A stretch of 64,000 nucleotides of DNA from Strigops habroptila (taxonomy: Eukaryota; Chordata; Aves; Psittaciformes; Psittacidae): NCBI RefSeq assembly GCF_004027225.2, contig NC_044278.2:9936001-10000000 (forward strand). The letters run 5' to 3'. The notes beneath the pieces were generated by a model. That model was given only the letters and a program-made list of their open reading frames with translations. It had not been told where the DNA came from and made no database searches. Every line of letters starts with the position of its first letter. Position 1 is the stretch's first letter. The position numbers and the translations under genes were made by a program. Positions 1-11,215 of the stretch are shown in pieces.

Positions 1-1149
1 CCTTTCACTTGTTTAGTCATACTTGATAAGAAGACATTTGTTTAATGTTCACATCTGTGAATGACATGAAGTGCAGGGAAGCAGCAAATGGTATCTTTTA
101 CCCCAACATTCTTAGCAAGAATACTAATTCAAGAATTACCGCAGTAGGATGTAAAGGGTCAATTATACAGGTTGAAAAAGCTTTGCTGAGCTTATATTCG
201 TATTTAACTTTCTTTTTCTGAATATGATTGCTTTGTGTAGTTTGTTCCTCTTCCATGCTTTAAAGTGGTTCTATTCTGTAGCAATTAGTATTGTTGGACT
301 CCATCATAGCGTAGGGCTTTCAGATCTGTTTGTTTGGATTTTTTGTTATGCATACTCATTAAACAGAAGCTATAAAGCACGATAGGGTGACTCATTTCCC
401 TGAGAGACAGTACATGCATGTTCTCTTCTTATCACCACGTGACAGAATAAAAAAATCAGGCTAACAAAGGCAAAAATGCAGAAGCAGGAGACCTACCTAA
501 CACTTGTTCTCTCTGGCAGACTGGAAAAATATCCAGAATCCAAAGCAATTAAATTTGACTACAATCCTCAAAAATGAAATGAAATCAATTCAAGCTGAAA
601 CAGATTGAAAACCCAAAGGACAAAATACAACATCCCACACCGGGCACACCATTGCCTATGTATAACAATTAAGGAAAGCTTTCAGAACCCCGAAGTCAGG
701 AGCTTTTCTGCTGGGTGTAGCATGATCAGCAGCCCCCTTTATTGTTAAACTGCTTCATGGGACTCATTAAGAGATCAGCTTTTCAGTTGTTCATAATTTT
801 GTCAAAATATTTGAGCTAAAATTTCCTCTGCTGGAAGTGGAATATTTATAAAATGTTCCAGGTAAAAATAGTTCCGCTATTTTCAGGGATGAAACTGTAA
901 GAAAAGATTATGTTTTCTGATGTTCTTTTTGAAAAGTTCTGTGTTGTGTTTTGGGGAGGATGCTGAAACTTTGGCAGAGGAGCAGCCTCTTCCAAAGGAG
1001 TGGTGTCTGCCACCTGACATTTCATTCATACTTGGCAAGCTTGCCAAGAGAAGATGGAGACCAACTCTGCTTGAAGTGGCCCTGAGAAAGCACAAGAGAC
1101 AACAGCCATGACTTGCAAAGGGAGATTCCTGCTGAGTGTTAGGGAAAAC

Positions 1150-1290
1150 CTCTCTCCAGGGCATGTTTCAGCCCTGCTGTGGGTGCCCTGAATGCTGTGG
1201 AACCTCCATCCTTGGAGGTGCTCAGAAGACACCTGGGCAAGGTCCTGAGCAACCTGAACTAGTTCGGGGTGCTGAGTGCATCCTCCCTGC
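1150..1290 (+). repeat. CR1 LINE fragment, diverged
   Basis: The run resembles the CR1 3' region: a motif like tgtggaacctccatccttgg, then a segment like ggtcctgagcaacctga. It is interrupted and lacks the usual 3' tail, so it is an old truncated copy. The assignment rests on remembered consensus only. Confidence 0.6.
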
Positions 1291-1479
1291 TCCTGGGGCT
1301 TTGGCAATGTGAGCTTGGGGCCAGGTCAGACAGTGCCGCTGAGGGCTGCCCCTTTCCTCTGGTGACTTTGGGGAGAGTTTCCAGAAAGCTCTGCTAGAGC
1401 CTCGGCCAGGACTGACCCCCTGCCCCAGGAGCTGCTTTTAAGCTGGTGTTCTTGCCCTTGCATCCTGCCCAAGCAGTCT

Positions 1480-1850
1480 TGCCTGTGCCTGACTGTGCCC
1501 TGTGTTGATCTAGACTGATGAATCAGCTTCCTGACTTGACCTGAGACCTGCTTTGTCAGGATGGACTTGTCTAGTGATCACTGGACTGTGGGTCACCCTG
1601 GTTACTGCCTCTAGAGCTGATCCTGATGCTGACTTGACTTCTTAGTTTGACCTTGGACCTGCCTCGTCACCACAGGCTTGTCTGGAGATCTGGATTCTCA
1701 GCTGAACCTGGCTGTCATCACTGTACCTGCCTTACTTGCCTTGCTCACCTTGCTCGCATGCTTATCCTTGCTGCGAAAGCCCCTTCCTCTGCCTGCCTTG
1801 TTACCATGCCTGGCTCTTAGCTGCTGTTCTTTTGGGGGGCATCCAGCCCT
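1480..1850 (+). repeat. Degenerate tandem repeats, unit about 100 bp
   Basis: Two neighbouring segments, roughly 1530-1622 and 1629-1733, share the order cctgac-ttgac, gacctgc, a cttgtct motif, a gatc-ctgga motif and a closing tacctgcc/actgcct motif. A third, weaker unit may follow. The family is not recognised; it could be the inside of an old transposable element. The boundaries are approximate. Confidence 0.4.
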
Positions 1851-2525
1851 CACTGCCCCCAGCAACGTGCTGTGAGCAGGGAGTGCAGGTAGAGACCTCC
1901 AGAGGTTCCTTCCAGCCCAAATCTTCTCATAAATTTATCACAGTGCTCTAGCCAAGATAAAAGGAAAGAAAAAAATTAGTTTCTCTGGGTAGGGAAGATA
2001 ACATAGCAGTGAAGGCGTTGTATTGATGCTTAGGTACATGGTGTATTAGATCTGGGGAAGGGAGAAAGGACCAGAGGAACAGGGGCAAAGAAAGGGGTCT
2101 AGGAAAGAGGAAGGCAGGAAAGATGAAGGCAGAGGAAGATGTGGAAATGGGCATCAGTGCAGCTACTGTAATACCATTTCACTACCCTGTAAATCCCAGA
2201 ACAAAAGGGTAACAACAGACCCTAGCAGAAGATACGCACACAGCTCTGTTGTCTCTAGCTGTACTATGTCACAAATGATTCACATTCACATGGCAGTCCT
2301 GAGTTTTCAAAATAGAAATACCTAATGCCCTGCAAGCCCTCCTCCACCTCCCTCGCTGCATCTCCCAGACACCATTAAACGTCCTTCATTTGCAGATATA
2401 TTTCAAGGCTGGTTGGCTGGCTGGCTGGCTGCAAGGCTCAGAAGGGATGGAGCTGGCATACTTAGGGCATATGTCTCCCAGGGCAGCCTGTGGCACAACA
2501 TTCTCCCTGCAGAGAGGCTTATCAT

Positions 2526-2573
2526 CTTCTACAGGTCTTTCTGAAGACCTGCTTCTACAGTTGCCTGTAGAAG
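2526..2573. repeat. Two adjacent perfect hairpins within a larger inverted repeat
   Basis: Positions 2532-2539 (caggtctt) pair with 2544-2551 (aagacctg) around a 4-base loop. Positions 2552-2560 (cttctacag) pair with 2565-2573 (ctgtagaag), also around 4 bases. In addition 2526-2535 is the reverse complement of 2564-2573, so the whole run can fold in alternative ways. No function is inferred. Confidence 0.6.
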
Positions 2574-3549
2574 CCTCTTCAAGGGAGACTGGAAAGATGG
2601 ATTTAAAATGCTGTGTCCCTTAAACTGTATTTTGTAACACAAAACCATGATGCATTACAATACATAGCACAGGAGTTATGAGGTAGGGAATTCAAATGAG
2701 AATCATTGCTAATTTAGAAGTGTAAGAACTAGGACTTTACTCTGAACTGCACTTCATGTCATTTTCCCTTCCCTCTCCTTTAACAGGGGTAGCTTAAGTC
2801 CTGCTGGAAGCCACAAAGAGGCTGTTTTACAGCGCAAGTGGAAAGGCAACTGCCCTGTTCACTAGCAGGAGTGAATAACAGGTTTCTGGCACTGCCTGTG
2901 TACAGCTGGATCTCTCTTCTGGGAAGATTTATAGGGCTTTCACATAGAGTGCGGGCTGAAGAAGAATGTACAAACAGTGCAAGCAAATACATTTCACCGC
3001 AGCCTCATTCTGTGACATCATTTCTTCTAAATAGTGAAAATCACTCAGACCTGAAATCAATTACCGTGTGGCCGAGCAACAAGAAAGTGCAAAACGCTAA
3101 CGTTAGTGTGAGCTTCAGAAATGACAACAGTATTGGTATCCTCTCTTTTTTTCTGGGGCCATTATGAATGACGGGTATATTTTTAAGTATGCTAGTGTTT
3201 CCCAAGCCATTTTGCTTTAGGAAAATGTATAGCCATTGTGCTGCATGTGTGTGTACTGCTGCACAAGCACATTTGACATACCTCCTAAAAGTTGCTTTGC
3301 TAAGGTTGTGACTTACTATACAATTAGGAACTGTTTTCTGAAGAGTACTAAACACTCAACTGTCCTTTTTGACCCCAACAAGGGTTGCTAAATGTTTCAA
3401 TTCTTCTGGAAAATTAGACACTTACTTAGGTGCCCCAAGCTGGACTCAAGACTCAAATTGAAGCATACTAGGTTTGTTTCAAAGTCCTTGTTCCCTTACG
3501 TTTCCTGTACCAAAAGAGTGAGGTGAACCATGTCACCAAGACATCTCTG

Positions 3550-3555
3550 TTTATT
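3550..3555 (-). terminator. LPAR5: Candidate poly(A) signal of LPAR5
   Basis: AATAAA on the minus strand, about 300 bases beyond the LPAR5 stop codon. It would give a short 3' UTR. There is no transcript support. Confidence 0.4.
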
Positions 3556-3855
3556 CAAAACAGCCTTTCATCCTTCAGGTTTGTATCATCACCTTCACCC
3601 ACATACACACACAGTCTGCTGTGCTCCCTCAAACAGTTTGCTAAGTTACCTGAGCTGTAATTATTGATAAGGGTGACTCTGCAATGGTATGACTTTTCTG
3701 TGCTTATATTTCTGAGTCCTCAATAGGGCCATTCAAAAATACTGCAGTAGGAAGTGGTGGCACAGATCACTGGATGGATAAAGTTTTCAGTTGGGAACTG
3801 TTTTACTTTTGAGACAGCATTGTCTCGGGTTGGCTTATTCTCCACAACTTGATTC

Positions 3856-4816
3856 TTAAGCACTACTGTATCTGAGTCCCAGGCTTGTCCCCGCCCGCAA
3901 TTTCTTAAAGGTGTTACGGAAACCCTCAGTACTGAAGTAGTAGATCAAGGGGTCCAGTGTGCAATTCATGCTGGCCAACAGCATTGTCGTAATTAACACT
4001 TGGCGGACAGAGGCCTTTGTTTCTTTCTCAACCTTAATCACCTGGGCCTTTATCATCCCATAGACTGCCAGCGTAGTGTTGTAGGGCACAAAGCAGATGA
4101 TGAAGATGACCAGATTGACCAACAGGAGACGGGACCGTCTTCTGCTGTCGCAGGGTCTTCGTCTGGCTGTTCTGGTAGAGCTTTTTAAAGAATCCGAATC
4201 GAGCAGTATGTCACAGAGCTGAGAGGCAAGAAAACCCTAAGATTTCAGCCAAGACAACTAGGGGGAAGAGGTTATTCTGCCAAATGTTGTCACTAAAGCT
4301 TTCAAAGCACAGATAAATGGTCTTGTTCTGTGCCTCACAGTGGTTTTGCTTGTGGACTATGGCTGTGGGGATGGAGCCTGTGAAGATTAGAACCCAGACA
4401 ATCAGGCAAAGAAGCTTGGCCACCTTGGGGCGCCGCAGGTGCCGCCAGCGAAGTGGGTGGACAATGGCAACATAGCGATCCAGATTGATGCACATGAGGA
4501 AGAGGCAGCTACCATACATGTTGATCTGGAAGACAGAGCCAGAGACCTGGCACAGGGTGTTACCAAAAGGCCAGTGGTGGTTAGAATAGTAGTAGAGGCG
4601 CAGTGGCAGAGGGAGTGTGAAGGTGAGGTCGCTCATGGCCAGGTTGAACATGTAGATCATCACTACAGACTTCAGGCGCAGGTAGCGGATGAATATCCAT
4701 AGGGCCATCACATTCAGCATCAAACCCGTAATGAATATCAAGATGTAGCCAGGCAGGAGGAGGTGGTGGTTGAAGGTGTAATCCTTGCATGTCTGAGATG
4801 TATTGGAAGCTGACAT
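3856..4816 (-). CDS. LPAR5: LPAR5-like lysophosphatidic acid receptor (class A GPCR), frame broken three times
   Basis: Single-exon seven-helix receptor; the LPAR5 family couples lysophosphatidic acid to G proteins at the plasma membrane. Reading from 4816, residues 1-195 are intact: glycosylation site at N5, TM1 from about residue 22, C89 and C170 for the TM3-ECL2 disulfide, the DRY motif at 113-115 followed by VAIVHPLRWRHLRRP, and CFESFSDNIW in ECL2. TM6 (CFVPYNTTLAVYG) and TM7 (LDPLIYYFSTEGFRNT) lie in another frame at 3856-4131. The TM5/ICL3 part between them needs three frame changes: a T-run at 4231-4234, a site at 4187-4190, and a C-run at 4131-4133. The C-terminal tail is shorter than in human LPAR5. 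Identity is supported by sequence and by the neighbours ACRBP and ING4. It is either a recent pseudogene or an intact gene with indel errors in the assembly. Confidence 0.88.
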
Positions 4817-5887
4817 GCCAAGCGTGGATCAGAGGAGGGTGATGCTGAGATGGCTGAGCCTGCTGGTGGGCTAAGGAGGCACAAAGAAAAGCTCTGAGAC
4901 AAGTCATTCCCCTCTAAGAAGCCATGAGCTGATCATTCCCCTTATCTGCACCTGGGAGGTAGCTGGGCACATCTCTCTTTCGTCCAATCTGCTTTAAATT
5001 GCTGGTCTGTGGTCATCTAGCAGGGATGGTAATGTAGTCACCTAGAGTCAGCTTCTGCCTCTAGTTCAGCAATTCTTTCCAGTGCTTATGGGGATGCTGA
5101 TGCGATGGAGGGTCATTGCCAGTTGCCAGCACAACTCCTGGTCAGAGTGGAAGACCAAGAATGAAGAGTTTAAGTTAGAGGAGGAAATCTCTTGAAATGT
5201 TAAAACCATGGTGGCTTCTGCAGAAAGAGCTCACAAAGAAACCAAAAGACTAAGAAAAACGGTCAATAGAAAAGTGAGTAATTACATGGCAGAAGAAGCC
5301 AGAGCACAGAGAAGGTAATTGTTGTACAGAATCATTTATTGCTCAGCCTCAGAAAATGCACTTTGCTTTGATCACTGCTGAGGGCACGTGTATGCAAGAA
5401 AGGAACAGCACAAGAGCACACAGCGAAAGTAGTCAAGGCAGGTCCAGAAAAAGAGAGAGAGAGAAAGAAAAAGGAGAGAGCAGGCATTTTGAGGGGAATA
5501 TGCTGACTGGAAGGAATTGAAAATAAAAACTGTGTACTATTGTATATCAGAGAAACAGGACTTTGTACATCCGTGGCAGATAAAAAGACTTGACTTAGAC
5601 TTAAACTTGACTCAGTCTTAGACTTGACTCAGAACTTAGGCTTGACTCCACCCTAGCTCCTTTTCCTAGGTTAAACAACCCACACAAAACTGAGTGCTAG
5701 CTAGTTGGAGTTCCTTACATTGCTTATATTCATATAGTTCCTTGTTTGCATGGAACTAGTGGTGCTTATTTGGATTGCATGTCCTTAGGTCATTTTCCTA
5801 CTTACAGCATGGTAAAGCATGTTGCGGTCCATGTCCCACAAACCCAGTACAACCAGGTAAGGGAGCACGCAGTAAAGAAGGAAGGGG
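4817..5887. other. LPAR5 upstream flank; no gene seen
   Basis: No exon is recognised. Contents are a short GA-rich run near 5450-5482 and a degenerate short tandem repeat at about 5587-5655, where a cttgactcag/cttaga pattern recurs. LPAR5 5' UTR exons could lie here but cannot be identified by eye. Confidence 0.5.
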
Positions 5888-5983
5888 CCATGGGATTCAG
5901 TGGTCTGGAGGCCTGGAGCACTTGCCCCATGAGGAGATGCTGAGGGAACTGAGCTGGAGAAGGCAAGGCTCCAGGCGATGTAA
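5888..5983 (+). repeat. CR1 LINE, 5' part of a copy split by an LTR insertion
   Basis: The run reads like the CR1 segment ggcctggagcac..ccc-atgagga, then ctgagggaactgagctgga, then aaggctccagg. It stops where the LTR begins. The next part of the CR1 order resumes after the LTR, at about 7288. Confidence 0.6.
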
Positions 5984-7287
5984 TGTAATATCCGTATTGG
6001 GTTTGCCCTGGCAAGGTTTTGGTGACAGGCTTGGCTTCTGTGAGAAGCTGCTGGAAGCTTGCCCTGTGTCTGATAGAGGCCAATGCCAGCTGGATCCAAG
6101 AAGGACCTGCTGCTGGCCAAGGCTGAGCCCATCAGCAATGGAGGTATCTCCTCTGGGATAATATATTTAAGAAGGGGACAAGTTGCTGCATGACAGCAAT
6201 TGCAGCCAGAGCAGAGGAGTGAGAATGTGTGAGAGCAACAACTCTGCAGACACTCAGGCCAGTGAAGGAGGAGGGCAGGAGCTGCTCCAGGCGCTGGAGC
6301 AGAGATTTGCCTGCAGCCCGTGGTGCAGACAGGTTGTGCCCCTGCAGCCCATGGAGGTCCATGTGGAGCAGATATCCCCCTGCAGCCCATGGAGATCCGT
6401 GTGGAGCAGATATCCCCCTGCAGCCCATGGAGGTCCATGTGGAGCAGATATCCCCCTGCAGCCCATGGAGGTCCATGTGGAGCAGATATCCCCCTGCAGC
6501 CCATGGAGGTCCATGTGGAGCAGATATCCCCCTGCTGCCCATGGAGGTCCATGTGGACCAGATATCCCCCTGCAGCCCATGAAGGACCCCATGCCAGAGC
6601 AGGGGGATGGTTAAAGGAGGTTGTGACCTGTGGTAAGCTGGTGCTGGAGCAGCTCCTGGCAGGACCTGTGGCCCTGTGGAGAGAGGAGCCCATGCTGGAG
6701 CAGGTTTGCTGCAGGAGTTGTGACCCTGCAGGGGACCCAGCCTGGAGCAGCCTGTTCTGAAGGATGCACCCATGGAAGGGACCCACGCTGGAGCAGTTCA
6801 TGAAGAACTGCAGCACGTGGGAAGGTCTCATGTAGGAGAAGTTCATGGAGAACTGTTTCCTGGGGGAGGGACCCGACAGTGGAGCAAGGGAAGAGTGTGA
6901 GGAGTCCTTCCCTGAGGAGGAAGGAGCAACAGAGACAATCTGTGATGAACTGACCACAACCCCCCTTCCCATCCCCCTGTGCTGCTGGGGGGAGAAAGCA
7001 AAGAAAATCAGGAGTAAAGTTGAGCCCAGGAAGAAGGGAGGAGTAGAGGGGAGGTGTTTTAAGGTTTGGTTTTATTTCTTATTATCGTACTCTGATTTGA
7101 TTGCTAATAAATTAAACTCATTTCCCCAAGTTGTGTCACTTTTGCCTGTGACAGTAATTGCTGAGCAATCTCCCTGTACTTAACCCGTGAGTCTTTTGCG
7201 GTACTTTTCTCCCCTGTCCATTTGAGAAGCGAAGTGATAGAGCAGCTTGGTGGGCACCTAGTGTCCAGCCAAGGTTAACCCACCATA
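5984..7287 (+). mobile_element. Solo LTR of an avian endogenous retrovirus
   Basis: A run of about 1.3 kb that I recognise as an avian LTR family. It starts near tgtaatatccgtattggg and ends near ggttaacccaccata. In plus orientation it shows a TATA-like ataatatatttaa at 6158-6170 and a poly(A) signal AATAAA at 7106-7111. A 38-bp minisatellite lies in the 5' half, then a G-rich region with repeated gctggagcag phrases. No gag, pol or env reading frames and no second LTR are seen, so it is a solo LTR. It sits inside a CR1 copy and is therefore the younger of the two. No clear target-site duplication was found, and the exact ends may be off by several bases. Confidence 0.7.
6342..6590 (+). repeat. 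38-bp minisatellite, about 6.5 copies, inside the LTR
   Basis: The unit atggaggtccatgtggagca...tatccccctgcagccc recurs at exact 38-base steps, starting at 6351, 6389, 6427, 6465, 6503, 6541 and 6579 (the last partial). Copies differ by one or a few substitutions. 38 is not a multiple of 3 and the unit is stop-free in several frames, so long but meaningless open frames appear here on both strands. Confidence 0.95.
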
Positions 7288-7540
7288 CTCCCCATACCTG
7301 CAGGTTGGCTACTGAAAGCAGAGTTATCTGCTCACAGTAAGGCATCGCAGGGGAACAAGAAGCAATGGACATAAATTGACGTAACAGTGACTCAGAATGG
7401 ATATAGGGCAAATTGTTTTCACTGAGAAGACAATCAGGCATTGCAACAGATTTCCTAGAGACGTTGTGGAGCCTCCATCCTTGGAAGTTTTCAAGACCAG
7501 ACTCTGTAAAGTCCAGAGTAACCTCGTCCGATTTCATAGC
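7288..7540 (+). repeat. CR1 LINE, 3' continuation after the LTR
   Basis: CR1-like order resumes with tacctgcagg, then ttgtggagcctccatccttgg near 7467, then a diverged ttttcaagac and cctcgtccgatt. Together with 5888-5983 it makes one diverged CR1 copy split by the LTR. Confidence 0.55.
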
Positions 7541-8689
7541 TGCCCCTAGAGACTAGAGACTAGTCTTAGTTAAGCTAGAGAATGTCTTAATTATTCCTTG
7601 ATCCTAAACCCAGACATCTGCTCTCAAAGCTGTCACAGTGGAGGAGGGGTTGGTAAGTATGACACAGTTCCCCCACAGCTGTTTGCAGGGGTTAGATAGG
7701 GGCTCCCTCACAGAGCCCGCATAGATTGTGATTTACTTCAAAAGGAAAGTAGAATTTTCTGTCTAGAGGAAATCTTTACATAAGGTTGATATTACTGGAA
7801 GAAGAAGCTACTCAGCAACTATGACAAGCACGTCAGACCTTTTAGATGGCATTGTAGGGCAATGTGCAGATCTAGAGAGAGGATCTGTTAAGACATAAGT
7901 GCGTGCTGACCTCATAGATAGGAAAAGATTCATTCTGCCAACAATATGTTAAATGATGAAAATGGAAGTCTAATACGAGAGAGCGGACAGCTAGCAAATT
8001 GCCCATCCTTTTGTGTTGTCGGGCAGGTCCACCATCAAGACAGGTTTCTTAGAGGAACTTCTATTGGTTTGTCAAGATACATCTGGGTGGATTTCACCCT
8101 TCTTGGTGGATGAAAACTTTGTGTGAAGACTTGCTTGAGTTTAAAGTATAAGATAATCCAGCAAGATAAGGCAAATGTGCAAGAATGTTGGTTTCAAGTG
8201 AAGTGATTAAATGCCTCAACAAATCTCAAGGATTTTGACTGAGATAAAGTGAGTGAGACTGAGTCTCTGTGAAAGACCATAACTTTCTCTAACTCGTGTG
8301 CCCAGACCAGCCAGGTGCCAGGTGAAGGTGACTTACCTCCACAGACAAGCTGTTCAAGAGGAGCTATTCGATAAAGAACTCTTGAGGGAACTTTTCTTTC
8401 ATGATTTTCTGAGAAAAGTCAGTGTAAAATTTACCATCTACAACATTCAGTGGCAAAGCCTAATTGCGTCTCAGGTGAAGAACCACTTCTGTGTACTATT
8501 ATTTGAATCACCACCTGCTAGATTCAGTTCCTAGTTTTAGTGCTGGAAGAGACAGTGGTAAAAATGTCCCTATTCACCTTCACCTTATCACTGGTGGTTT
8601 TATAAATATCTGCCATATTCCCTTCAGTAACTTCTTTTTGTTTTGTTTTGGGTTTTGTTGGGTTTTTTTTGAGGCAAAAGGGTCCTTGT
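7541..8689. other. Non-coding; nothing recognised
   Basis: No exon, RNA gene or clear repeat was identified. A short direct duplication (agagactagagactag) lies at the left edge. Confidence 0.5.
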
Positions 8690-9530
8690 CTTCATAGTTG
8701 TTCCTCACAGAGGAGCTGTTCTGTTCTTTTGAACATCCTTGTTGCCCTTCTCAGCACCTTTCCACTTCTGTTACAGCCTTTGTGAGCCTTGTGGTGGGGT
8801 GCTCAAAGCATACACAATGTTGATGAGTTGAGTTGAGTAGGTGTAGATCTCACTTGCAAAGGGTAATGGTCAGCTCAGATAGTCTTTTCTCACCACTTGC
8901 TAGATGATGTTATTTTGAGGCCAGTCACTCACACTTCTCTTAACCTCTGCAGTTTTTCACAGCCAAGCCTCATCTTTTCTAACTTGAATAATCTTATTTC
9001 TCCAACATATTTGTTATTTTATTATTATTCATCCATCATGAATAAGTCAAACAGTCCAAGCCCCAGCACTGGTGTTTTACAACTCCACTGTGAAAACAAA
9101 GCATCTACCTTCATTCTCTGTCCTATCTTGTAGGCACTTTTTATCCAGGTTAGCACCTTTTATTTCAGTTTCTTTAAGCACCATTGGTGGAGAGCCCTTT
9201 TGGAAATCCACGTGGGCCACTGTTCATGTGCTTGTTGACTCCTTCAAAGAAGGACTGTGAGACACAGCATCCCTTTATAAAAGCTATGATGGCTCTTCCC
9301 TGGTAATTAGATGTTACTGCATGGCAATCAATTTTTTTCCTTTATTATAGCTTATAATTTGTTCAGCATAGATATCAAGCTCCCTGGTCTGAAATCCCTC
9401 AAGAGCCTTTTCTCAAACTGTGTCTGCAAGTGAGCCTGTAAAAGCAGTTTTAGGCAAATGTTTTTACACCACAGTTAGTCAGGTCTTCCACCCTTCAGCT
9501 GTTTTCTGACCTCTGGGGTAGGAGCTATGT
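8690..9530 (-). mobile_element. Ancient CR1-clade LINE, reverse orientation
   Basis: Read on the minus strand, the run follows the CR1 order. Near 8700-8760 the plus strand reads like the reverse complement of the ...aagggcaacaaggatg... region. Near 9200-9300 it reads like the reverse complement of the upstream segment containing tttataaagggatg...gtctcacag. It is heavily diverged, with no intact reading frame. The subfamily is unknown. Confidence 0.5.
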
Positions 9531-10077
9531 GGTTTCAGACACTGCTTAGTTCATCGTGCTGCTCCACAGCCATCCCTACCACCATTTGATCAAAGGAAGT
9601 CCTTTGATTAAAGGAGTTAAGAGAGAGTTTTGGCTGTGGAAATCTCTCAGGCTTTCCTGCCATGAACACCAGTGCAAGAAATCTGTTCAGTGTTTTGCCC
9701 ACTATCATCTTTTCTCTGTTTTCTGAGTGGTCTTTCCTTACATATGAGCCTGTCAGCCTTTGAGACACCAAACAGCAGAGTTCTAAACTGGCAGCAAAGA
9801 TCATTGAGAGCAGAAAATAGATTGGAGTTTTCTAAAGGGAATTTTTTTTTGGTGGGTGGATTTAAACACAGAAGTAAGAATCTTCTATGGTGGCGTTACT
9901 GACACTAAGCTGAGAGTCTCACATTTGACATAACAGATACTGTAGTCAAGATCTCAGAGACCTGAAATGAGAGGTGTACATATGCGGTCTGTGGAAAGAC
10001 AAAGCTGTGGGAACAAAGCATTTCTCTGCAGACCTCTGCAGGTACTGTTTTGACTGCCCCTTTACCATTAAAAGGTC

Positions 10078-10340
10078 ATTGCTTTAAGCTGACGGAGGGG
10101 AGATTGAGATGAGATCTTAGGCAGAAGCTCTTTACTGTGAGGGTGCTGAGGCGCTGGCACAGGGTGCCCAGAGAAGCTGCGGCTGCCCCATCCCTGGCAG
10201 TGTTCAAGGCCAGGTTGGACACAGGGGCTTGGAGCAACCTCATCTAGTGGGAGATGTCCCTGCCCGTGGCAGGGGGTTGGAACTGGATGAGCTTTCAAGT
10301 CCCTTCCAACCCAAACCAGCCTGTGAATCTGTGATTCCTT
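10078..10340 (+). repeat. CR1 LINE 3' end
   Basis: Clear CR1 3' region in plus orientation: ctttactgtgagggtgctga, ggcacagggtgcccagagaa, gtgttcaaggccaggttgga, cagggggttggaactggatg and a tail ending in gtgaatctgtgattc. It is well preserved and 5'-truncated, the usual state for CR1. Confidence 0.9.
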
Positions 10341-10839
10341 CACTGAAAAGGAAAGCTAAGAGTAAAGCAGGTTGGTATCAGGGAGCTGAAACTGGTTGGA
10401 TTATCCTTGTTGGTTAATGTCTGAGAGCCACAGGCCATGTTCTTTGTGTCTGCCTGTAAAAGAACCTCACGTATTCATTGCTCCACATGAAAGCTGCTCA
10501 GAGGTCTCAAGTCAACAACTGTGTAAGGAGGCAATGGTACCACAGTCCTCCTCCTCACGATGAGATGCTGACTTGAGATCCTGAGGGAACTTTCTGTTTG
10601 GTGATTGACCTTATGTGGCCCAGAAGGTGAAGGAAGCATCTTTTTACCTCTCAGTGAAGATCAATATAAGCCCCTGAAGGCCATCTGCCGAGATCATGGT
10701 CTTTTCCTCAGCAGGGACAGAAAAGAGCAATTCAAACTTACAGATCCTATCTAGGCAGATATTTCTTTCTGGTTTTGGGTAGAAAATGAATTTGTTGCTA
10801 ATATTCTTGCCCTGGGAGGAGGGACAGAGGGAATGACAT

Positions 10840-10892
10840 AGACATGACACATGTGCATGTGCACATGCGTACACACAGACACACACACACCC
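10840..10892. repeat. TG/CA-rich low-complexity run
   Basis: Alternating acatgtgcatgtgcacatgc-type sequence followed by acacacagacacacacacac. It is a short purine-pyrimidine alternating tract. Confidence 0.7.
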
Positions 10893-11136
10893 CTCTGAGC
10901 AACTGCTGCAAGGGAGGAGAAGCTGCAGAAACTAGAAAGAAGGAAAAACACCAGTGAGGAAGGAAGAGGTGGTGGCATAGGTGTGAGATGGAGGCAATGT
11001 CAGCTGCTGCTGCTGTGACACGGAAGAGGAGAATGTGATGCTGGAAGATGGTCGGACAACCCCAAAAACACAGTTGAAAAGAATGCGCTGTCCTCCCCTC
11101 CCATAGCTCCCCTCCTGTGGCCATCACCATTGGACA

Positions 11137-11215
11137 ACAGCCATGTCAGGGGGTTTGGAACTAGATGATCTTAAAGTCCTTTCAAACCCAAACCATTCTA
11201 TGATTCTATTCTATA
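11137..11215 (+). repeat. CR1 LINE 3' tail fragment
   Basis: Only the last part of a CR1 copy: gggggtttggaactagatga, tcctttcaaacccaaacc and a terminal attctatgattctatt. Confidence 0.85.

Larger units (their letters stand above)
1..3549. other. Intergenic, downstream of LPAR5; no gene seen
   Basis: I see no exon or conserved protein segment here. Open frames are short, lack family motifs and overlap on both strands. The stretch holds a CR1 fragment (about 1150-1290), two diverged repeats of about 100 bp (1480-1850), a short GGCT-rich run near 2407-2435 and a double hairpin at 2526-2573. In human the next gene on this side of LPAR5 is CHD4; no CHD4 coding sequence is visible here. Confidence 0.6.

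Noticed and set aside
3856-4122. A separate small gene downstream of a 201-aa receptor
   Set aside because: The peptide is TM6-TM7 and the tail of the same receptor. The ICL3 sequence linking the two parts is present in shifted frames.
5785-6972. 395-codon minus-strand frame and several overlapping frames with repeated short peptides
   Set aside because: They arise from the 38-bp minisatellite in the LTR. The unit is stop-free in several frames on both strands, and the surrounding sequence is a known type of non-coding LTR.
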